A stretch of DNA of 64,000 nt from Microbacterium sp. PM5 (GTDB lineage Bacteria > Actinomycetota > Actinomycetes > Actinomycetales > Microbacteriaceae): contig NZ_CP022162.1 of the NCBI RefSeq assembly GCF_003293595.1, forward strand, positions 1,209,737-1,273,736, in the 5' to 3' direction. The position numbers and the translations under genes are program-made. The notes beneath the pieces were generated by a model. The model was given only the letters and a program-made list of their open reading frames with translations. It made no database searches and was not told the DNA's origin. Positions 58,613-64,000 of the stretch are shown here, piece by piece (position 1 is the stretch's first letter; the number at the start of each line of letters is the position of its first letter).

Positions 58613-60303
58613 GCCCCGTCCTTGTCGGTGAGCTCGGCCGATCCGGGCGGGAGTCCGGTGGACGCCTCCCGGTCGAAGACCTCGCGGGTCGCCGGCAGCA
58701 CGACGGTGAAGATGCTGCCCTCCCCCGCGGTCGATTCGACGGCGATGGATCCGCCATGAGCGGCGACCAGATCACGTGTGATCGTCAACCCCAAACCGTT
58801 GCCCGGCACGGACGGCACGGCTCGGAAGAACCGCTCGAACACTCTCGCGGCCGCATCGGGGGCCATGCCGATACCGGTGTCGGCGACCCGAACCGTCGTG
58901 TGAATGCCGTCGGTCGAGGTGGATGCCGTCACCCGGCCACCGTCGCGATTGAACTTCACCGCGTTCGCCACCAGATTGTCGACCACCTGTCGGATGCGGG
59001 CCGGATCGGCGTACGCCTCGGCCGCGCCCGACTCCTCCACGCGAAGGTCGACGAAGCGCCCCTCTGCGACCGGCTCGAGCCCTGCCGCTGCAGCGCGCAC
59101 GATCTCGGTCATGTCGACGACGCGAGGGTGCAGGCGCGTATCGATCGACGACCCCGACCGCGACGACGCCGACAGGATGTCGGTGACGATCCCCAGCAGC
59201 CGCTCGCTGTTGCGGTACGCGGTGTCGACCTGTCTGCGAGCGTCATCCGAGAGCCCACCGCCGTCGAGCGCCAGCTCGAGATACCCGAGGATCGACGTCA
59301 GCGGGGTGCGAAGCTCGTGGGAGATCGAGGCGACGAGGTCGTCGCGCACCCGCTGCGCGTCCCGCTCCGCCGTGATGTCGCGGACGATCAGCAGCGCTCC
59401 GGCCGGGGCTCCGTTGTGATCGGTGAGATGGCGCCCGGCGAAGGCGAACGCGCGTCGGCGGCCGTCGGCGAGCGCGAACCACAGGACGACGTCGTCGAAC
59501 GACTCGTGGCGCTGCAGACGCACCAGCGGATGCTGCTGAGGATCGAGCGGTACCAGCTTCTCGTCGGTGACGGCATCCTCACCGCCGCTGCCGGGAAGGA
59601 ATCCGGGGATGCGGCCGAAGCGGAGGAGCGCATCGTTCTCGAGGACGACCTCACCCGCGGCGGAGAGGCGGATGACTCCGAAGTCGACCGTGTCGAGCAC
59701 CTCGCTGACCAGCTGCTCCTGACGCAGCGCCTCGCGGTGCGCCGCCGACACGCGCACCGCCTGACGGTCCAGCAGCATCCGTTGCGCGCGGAAGCGACGG
59801 GAGGACGTGTAGCTGGCAGCGCCGACGGCGATGATGACCACCGGAAGGAGGACGACCGCGTACGTCCCCGCCGGCGAAGCGCCGGTCGCGAGGATGAACC
59901 AGTATGTGAGCGGGATGCCGACCACCGAGATCGCGAACCCCGCCCGCCCGATGGCCGACAGCCACATCGCCGGAAACACCCACAGCAACCCGAACGCGGC
60001 ATTCGGCTCGGCGATGCGCATCAGGGCGATCGCCACGATGTCGACGATCGGGATGACGGTCACCGCGTACAGCGGCAAGCGGGACCAGGGCACTGCGAGG
60101 CCCGCCACTCCCCCGAGGACGACGAGCAGCACCGCGATACCGAAGAGGCCGCCGTCGGTGAGGGATGCCGTGGCGATGCCGATGAAGAACAGCACGCCGA
60201 CCACGGCGCACAGCACGAGCTGATTGCTGGCCGCGGCGCGGTCGCGCAGCTGGCCGCGGATGCGGCCGTCTGCGGGCGCGGTGGGGCTCGGGGGGCTCGC
60301 CAT
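58609..60303 (-). CDS. membrane sensor histidine kinase with PAS domain
   Basis: 564 residues. Several helices lie within about 27-165, a PAS-like domain at about 195-315, HisKA with phospho-acceptor His329 in SISHELRTPLTSILG, and HATPase_c with NLVANAVKFN (N box), DTGIGM (G1) and GNGLGLTI (G2). The ligand is unknown. No response regulator gene adjoins it. Instead it is translationally coupled to a degenerate GGDEF membrane protein, an unusual partner. TAACGT six bases upstream fixes the start. Confidence 0.85.
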   Translation of the reverse strand: MASPPSPTAPADGRIRGQLRDRAAASNQLVLCAVVGVLFFIGIATASLTDGGLFGIAVLLVVLGGVAGLAVPWSRLPLYAVTVIPIVDIVAIALMRIAEPNAAFGLLWVFPAMWLSAIGRAGFAISVVGIPLTYWFILATGASPAGTYAVVLLPVVIIAVGAASYTSSRRFRAQRMLLDRQAVRVSAAHREALRQEQLVSEVLDTVDFGVIRLSAAGEVVLENDALLRFGRIPGFLPGSGGEDAVTDEKLVPLDPQQHPLVRLQRHESFDDVVLWFALADGRRRAFAFAGRHLTDHNGAPAGALLIVRDITAERDAQRVRDDLVASISHELRTPLTSILGYLELALDGGGLSDDARRQVDTAYRNSERLLGIVTDILSASSRSGSSIDTRLHPRVVDMTEIVRAAAAGLEPVAEGRFVDLRVEESGAAEAYADPARIRQVVDNLVANAVKFNRDGGRVTASTSTDGIHTTVRVADTGIGMAPDAAARVFERFFRAVPSVPGNGLGLTITRDLVAAHGGSIAVESTAGEGSIFTVVLPATREVFDREASTGLPPGSAELTDKDGA

Positions 60304-60309
60304 GGGACG

Positions 60310-60315
60310 ACGTTA
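60310..60315 (-). promoter_or_regulatory. -10 element of the kinase-GGDEF-coaE operon
   Basis: TAACGT on the minus strand, six bases before ATG 60303. Confidence 0.45.
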
Positions 60316-60348
60316 CAGCCGGGGAGCCCGCGACGGCAGGAGGTGACG

Positions 60349-60393
60349 GCACAGGGCCGCCGCCCGGACGGATCCGGGGCGACGGCCCTGTGC
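60349..60393 (-). terminator. terminator of rpsA
   Basis: GCACAGGGCCG (60349-60359) pairs with CGGCCCTGTGC (60383-60393) around a 23-base loop that itself folds (CCCGGA/TCCGGG). No T-tract follows. Confidence 0.7.
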
Positions 60394-60407
60394 GAACGCG
60401 GTGCGGC

Positions 60408-61859
60408 TCAGCGGCCCGACAGCTTCTCGCGGAGAGCCGCGAGAGCCTCGTCGTCGGCGAGGGTTCCGCCGCCGTTCGAGGAGTCGGACGAGAACGACGA
60501 CGCGCCGGTCTCGATCGGAGCGGCGGCCTCGGCCTCGAGCGTCTTGGCGACGGCGAGCTTGTGCGCCTCCCAGCGAGCCTGGGCAGCGGCGTACTCCTGC
60601 TCCCACTTCTCGCGCTGAGCGTCGAAGCCCTCGAGCCAAGCACCCGACTCGGGGTCGAAGCCCTCGGGGTACTTGTACTCGCCGTTCTCGTCGTACTCGG
60701 TCGCCATGCCGTACAGCGCCGGGTCGAACTCGGTGCCGTTGGGGTCGACCGACTCGTTCGCCTGCTTGAGCGAGAGCGAGATGCGACGACGCTCGAGGTC
60801 GATGTCGATGATCTTGACGAAGACTTCCTCGCCGACCGACACGACCTGCTCGGCGAGCTCGACGTGCTTGCCCGACAGCTCGGAGATGTGCACGAGACCC
60901 TCGATGCCGTCAGCGACGCGGACGAAGGCACCGAACGGAACCAGCTTGGTGACCTTGCCCGGCGCGACCTGACCGATCGCGTGCGTGCGGGCGAAGACCT
61001 GCCACGGGTCCTCCTGCGTCGCCTTCAGCGACAGGGAGACGCGCTCGCGGTCGAGGTCGACCTCGAGGATCTCGACGGTGACCTCCTGGCCCACCTCGAC
61101 GACCTCGGAGGCGTGCTCGATGTGCTTCCAGGACAGCTCCGAGACGTGGACGAGACCGTCGACGCCGCCGAGGTCGACGAACGCACCGAAGTTGACGATC
61201 GACGAGACGACGCCCTTGCGGACCTGGCCCTTGTGCAGGTTGTTGAGGAACGTGGTGCGCGACTCGGACTGCGTCTGCTCGAGCAGGGCGCGGCGCGAGA
61301 GAACGACGTTGTTGCGGTTCTTGTCGAGCTCGAGGATCTTGGCCTCGATCTCCTGGCCGAGGTACGGCGTGAGGTCGCGGACGCGGCGCAGCTCGATGAG
61401 CGATGCGGGCAGGAAGCCACGCAGGCCGATGTCGACGATGAGACCACCCTTGACGACCTCGATCACGGAACCGGTGACGACACCGTCGTTCTCCTTGATC
61501 TTCTCGACGTCGCCCCAGGCACGCTCGTACTGCGCGCGCTTCTTGGAGAGGATGAGGCGTCCTTCCTTGTCCTCCTTCTGGAGAACGAGGGCTTCGACCT
61601 CGTCGCCGACCTTGACGACCTCGTTGGGGTCGACGTCGTGCTTGATGGAGAGCTCGCGCGAGGGGATGACGCCCTCGGTCTTGTACCCGACGTCGAGGAG
61701 GACCTCGTCGCGGTCGATCTTCACCACGGTGCCTTCGATGAGGTCGCCGTCGTTGAAGAACTTGAGGGTCTTCTCGACCGCGGCCAGGAAGTCCTCAGCA
61801 GATCCGATGTCGTTGATGGCGACCTGCTTGGTGGCCGGGGCGGTCGTTGCGGTAGTCAT
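60408..61859 (-). CDS. rpsA: 30S ribosomal protein S1
   Basis: 483 residues, the actinobacterial size with four S1 RNA-binding repeats between about residues 35 and 365 (motifs GLVHVSELSWKHIEHA and GLVHISELSGKHVELA). An acidic, variable C-terminus follows. AAGGAC precedes the ATG. S1 brings structured mRNAs to the ribosome. The long leader with a folded region may allow autoregulation. Confidence 0.95.
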   Translation of the reverse strand: MTTATTAPATKQVAINDIGSAEDFLAAVEKTLKFFNDGDLIEGTVVKIDRDEVLLDVGYKTEGVIPSRELSIKHDVDPNEVVKVGDEVEALVLQKEDKEGRLILSKKRAQYERAWGDVEKIKENDGVVTGSVIEVVKGGLIVDIGLRGFLPASLIELRRVRDLTPYLGQEIEAKILELDKNRNNVVLSRRALLEQTQSESRTTFLNNLHKGQVRKGVVSSIVNFGAFVDLGGVDGLVHVSELSWKHIEHASEVVEVGQEVTVEILEVDLDRERVSLSLKATQEDPWQVFARTHAIGQVAPGKVTKLVPFGAFVRVADGIEGLVHISELSGKHVELAEQVVSVGEEVFVKIIDIDLERRRISLSLKQANESVDPNGTEFDPALYGMATEYDENGEYKYPEGFDPESGAWLEGFDAQREKWEQEYAAAQARWEAHKLAVAKTLEAEAAAPIETGASSFSSDSSNGGGTLADDEALAALREKLSGR

Positions 61860-61892
61860 GTAGTGGGTTGTCCTTGTTGGGTTGGATATCGG

Positions 61893-61956
61893 GCTCCGGC
61901 GCGAGATGATCGCGCAGCGGCAGACGGACGAAGACGAACGAATGCCCCGCCGGAGC
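61893..61956 (-). promoter_or_regulatory. possible folded leader of rpsA
   Basis: GCTCCGGCG (61893-61901) and CGCCGGAGC (61948-61956) are perfect 9-bp complements 46 bases apart, ending about 34 bases before the start codon. S1 is autoregulated through its leader in other bacteria; a similar role here is speculation. Confidence 0.35.
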
Positions 61957-62015
61957 GGTCGGTCAGGGATTGCGTGTCATGAGCGCGCGGCGTGGCGCCA
62001 CACGAATGACACTCC

Positions 62016-62021
62016 AGGGTA
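62016..62021 (-). promoter_or_regulatory. extended -10 of rpsA
   Basis: TACCCT on the minus strand preceded by TGA (TGn). It gives a leader of about 150 bases. Confidence 0.5.
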
Positions 62022-62075
62022 TCAGAATCACCGGCTCGCCGTCGGGGGCATCCCGCGCGGCGGCGGCTCGGTCGC

Positions 62076-63086
62076 TTAGCCCCGCAGCGGATCGGCGGGG
62101 TCGGCCGGATCCAACGCCGGAGCCCCCGGCCGTGAGAGCGTGAGCATCGCCCACGCGACGCGGGGGCTCGCGGCGAGTCGGTCTTCGACGGCGTTCAGTT
62201 GAGCGGCGACCGCATGCTCGGGGATGTCGCCGACGAGATCGACGGCGGCGACCACGAACACCCGTCCCTGTCCGACGTACTCGATGTGCAGATACGTGAT
62301 CTGTGCGATCTCGGTCTGCTCGAGGAGGCGCTGCAGCGCGGCGGCCCGCACGCGCGGCTCGACCGCGACGCCCACCAGGAAGCGGCGGTTCTGGCGGATC
62401 AACACGATCGCGACGACGGCCAAGAGCACGCCGACCAGAATCGATCCGATCGCGTCCGGGGCCGCAGATCCGGTGAGCTGATGCAGCAGGATGCCGAGGA
62501 AGGCGATCACCAGACCGATCAGCGCCGCGGCATCCTCGAAGAAGACCGCACGCAGCGTGGGGTCGGACGTGTCCATGACGTACTCGAGCACGTCCTTCGC
62601 GCTCTCCCGTGCGCGACGACGCGACTGGCGCAGCGCCTGGAGGAACGAAACGCCCTCCAGGACGAACGCGACACCCAGGACGGCGTAGGAGACGCCGAAC
62701 AGACCGGCCGGCTCAGGCGCGAACAGCTCCTGCACCCCGTGCATGATCGAGACGCCGGCGCCGACGGCGAACAGACCGAACGCCGCGAAAAGCGACCACA
62801 CGTACGCTTCCCGACCGTAGCCGGTGGGATGCCGCGCATCGCGCGGACGTGCCGACCGGCGGGTCGCGACGAAGAGGAAGATCTCGTTGCCGGTGTCCGC
62901 CCACGAGTGCGCGGCCTCGGCGAGCATGCTCGCCGCACCGGTGAGCACCGCCGCGACGGTCTTCGCGACGGCGATGAGGAGGTTCGCTCCGAGCGCGACG
63001 AGAACCGTCAGCAGCGACTCCGCATCGCCGGCTGCGCCGTCCGGCGCAGGGAGCGCCGCGCGGCGGGACGATCGGGAGGGCGCCAT
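62076..63086 (-). CDS. cation diffusion facilitator family metal transporter
   Basis: 336 residues from ATG 63086. Six helices, the metal site in AEAAHSWADTGNE near residue 60 and FFEDAAALIG near 175, then a cytoplasmic domain of about 100 residues. CDF proteins export zinc, manganese or iron by proton exchange. In site A the usual HxxxD is HSWAD, and the partner is FEDAA. Substrate unknown. TAGCGT, six bases before 63086 and inside the stop of ychJ, excludes the GTG at 63092. Confidence 0.85.
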   Translation of the reverse strand: MAPSRSSRRAALPAPDGAAGDAESLLTVLVALGANLLIAVAKTVAAVLTGAASMLAEAAHSWADTGNEIFLFVATRRSARPRDARHPTGYGREAYVWSLFAAFGLFAVGAGVSIMHGVQELFAPEPAGLFGVSYAVLGVAFVLEGVSFLQALRQSRRRARESAKDVLEYVMDTSDPTLRAVFFEDAAALIGLVIAFLGILLHQLTGSAAPDAIGSILVGVLLAVVAIVLIRQNRRFLVGVAVEPRVRAAALQRLLEQTEIAQITYLHIEYVGQGRVFVVAAVDLVGDIPEHAVAAQLNAVEDRLAASPRVAWAMLTLSRPGAPALDPADPADPLRG

Positions 63087-63092
63087 GCTCAC

Positions 63093-63098
63093 ACGCTA
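63093..63098 (-). promoter_or_regulatory. -10 element of the CDF gene inside the YchJ stop codon
   Basis: TAGCGT on the minus strand begins with the YchJ gene TAG stop (63096-63098) and lies six bases before ATG 63086. Confidence 0.45.
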
Positions 63099-63527
63099 CG
63101 CGGGGTCGACGACGCCGTCGACGTACAGCCAGCGACCGTCGAGACGACGGAAGCGGCTCCGTTCGGCGAGGACGCCGCGTGCGCCCGTGCCGCGCTCCCG
63201 CCACGCGGCCCGGAACGCGACGGTGGCGCGGACGTCGTCCGCCCCTCCGTGGGTCTCATCGATATCGAGGCGCTCCCAGCACAGGTCGTCGTCGAGCTCC
63301 AGTCGATCGGGGCGGGTGGCCGGGTGCCACGACGCCAGAAGATGAGAGGCGTCGCCCAGCGCGAACGCCGTGAACCGTGAGCGCATGAGCTTCTCCGCCG
63401 TCGCGGCCGCGACACCGTCGAGAACAGGACCGCAGCATGCGGCGAACGCGCCGCCGCTCCCGCACGGGCACGGCGATGCCGCAGCCGGACGGCGGCCTCG
63501 TGGTGGGGAGGCGGCGCCGAAGGACAT
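63096..63527 (-). CDS. YchJ family protein with SEC-C motif
   Basis: 143 residues. The SEC-C zinc motif CPCGSGGAFAACCG lies near residue 20, followed by a YchJ/NTF2-like domain with RSRFTAFALGDASHLLASW. Function unknown; SEC-C motifs bind zinc and often mediate protein contacts. It is followed without a gap by the CDF transporter gene, which has its own -10. Confidence 0.85.
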   Translation of the reverse strand: MSFGAASPPRGRRPAAASPCPCGSGGAFAACCGPVLDGVAAATAEKLMRSRFTAFALGDASHLLASWHPATRPDRLELDDDLCWERLDIDETHGGADDVRATVAFRAAWRERGTGARGVLAERSRFRRLDGRWLYVDGVVDPA

Positions 63528-63533
63528 TCCCCG

Positions 63534-63539
63534 ACTCTA
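63534..63539 (-). promoter_or_regulatory. -10 element of ychJ
   Basis: TAGAGT on the minus strand, six bases before ATG 63527. Confidence 0.45.
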
Positions 63540-63610
63540 CGTCGCGCCCACGCTCGCGCGCGCCGAGTGTGCGACTGTGGAGAACCGCGGTGAGCGCACG
63601 GCGCGGTGGC

Positions 63611-63616
63611 TACCGT
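63611..63616 (+). promoter_or_regulatory. -10 element of the right-edge lipoprotein
   Basis: TACCGT, seven bases before ATG 63624. Confidence 0.45.
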
Positions 63617-63623
63617 GAGGGAC

Positions 63624-64000
63624 ATGACGAGGCGAGGACACGTGCTGTCGGCAGTGGTGGCGGTCGCGCTGGCCGGGAGCATCGTCGGATGCACACCGCA
63701 GAGCACGCCGTCGCCCGCGCCGAGCTCCAGCTCCTCGACGTTCTCCTCGGATGCCGAGGCCTTCGCCGCCGCCGAGGCGACCTACCGCGCCTACGTCGAC
63801 GCCCTAAACAAGGTGGATCTGGCTCGCACAGAGACGTTCAACGGCGTGTATGACTGGCTTGCTGGGACTGCGCTCGAGCAGGAGCGGACGTCGCTGACGG
63901 ATATGCACGATAAAGGCTGGACTGTATCTGGGGATAGTCGAGTTGTGTTCTTTGAAGGGCGCGCCGTCAGCCCCTCGCTTGTAACGGCTGTTGCTTGCCT
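63624..64000 (+). CDS. putative lipoprotein, N-terminal part (runs off right edge)
   Basis: At least 125 residues. A signal peptide ends in SIVGC (lipidated Cys near residue 23). A Pro/Ser-rich linker (about 25-40) and a helical region with AATYRAYVDALNKVDL follow. I recognise no domain with certainty. From about 63800 the codon choice changes (CTT, GCT, ACT, GTA, AGT, AAA), and 63901-63960 has only 28 G/C in 60 bases. The gene or its right flank may be acquired. Confidence 0.65.
   Translation, partial: MTRRGHVLSAVVAVALAGSIVGCTPQSTPSPAPSSSSSTFSSDAEAFAAAEATYRAYVDALNKVDLARTETFNGVYDWLAGTALEQERTSLTDMHDKGWTVSGDSRVVFFEGRAVSPSLVTAVAC

Overview
The window comes from the chromosome of a high-GC actinobacterium, most likely Microbacterium or a close relative in the Microbacteriaceae. 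The evidence is the very GC-rich coding sequence and the actinobacterial genes RbpA, WhiA, OpcA, DUF3099 and an actinobacterial-type GlgA/GlgC pair. A Mur ligase carrying a DNPA motif (the lysine-type signature) also fits this family. Nearly all of the window is core chromosome. I saw no tRNA, rRNA, CRISPR array, insertion sequence or prophage. No gene-free stretch reaches 300 bases; the longest are about 292 bases (sufB/ctaA) and 265 bases (ctaB/tkt), both divergent promoter regions.

Layout. 0-2.6 kb: branched-chain 2-oxo acid dehydrogenase operon (E1alpha-E1beta-E2, cut by the left edge) with a divergent Lrp-type regulator. 2.9-14.6 kb: a mixed block with an EamA exporter, a CGNR protein, two alpha/beta hydrolases, a DEDDh exonuclease, type B ribosomal protein L31, an ABC ATPase, the glycogen genes glgA and glgC, serB, fabG, small membrane proteins and SURF1. 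14.6-18.5 kb: an ABC-F ATPase, two GNAT acetyltransferases and the biotin transporter BioY. 18.5-23.4 kb: a five-gene siderophore uptake operon behind a DtxR/IdeR-like iron box. 23.4-28.8 kb: a PatB/MalY C-S lyase and a suf Fe-S operon (sufB-sufD-Rieske-sufC-sufT). 29-31.6 kb: heme A synthase and heme O synthase. 31.8-40 kb: tkt-tal-pgi-zwf-opcA-pgl, a continuous pentose phosphate operon. 40-44.6 kb: rbpA, secG and tpiA-pgk-gap, then sodA. 44.7-56 kb: whiA-rapZ-uvrC-uvrA, a MarR regulator, a small Cys-rich protein, a MurE-type ligase and uvrB. 56-63.6 kb: DUF4126, coaE, a degenerate GGDEF membrane protein, a histidine kinase, rpsA, a CDF metal transporter and YchJ. The right edge holds the start of a lipoprotein gene whose GC content falls sharply.

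How it works together. The centre of the window is carbon metabolism: glycogen synthesis, the oxidative and non-oxidative pentose phosphate branches and lower glycolysis. It is flanked by cofactor and respiratory assembly functions (Fe-S, heme A/O, SURF1, siderophore iron, biotin, CoA) and by the complete UvrABC nucleotide excision repair set.

The strongest signal that ordinary annotation does not explain is regulatory. About twenty genes have a TANNNT hexamer ending 6 or 7 bases before the start codon, the geometry expected of leaderless transcripts. Genes inside operons instead have Shine-Dalgarno sequences or 1-4 base start/stop overlaps. This rule also decides several start codons. All coordinates and counts were made by eye.
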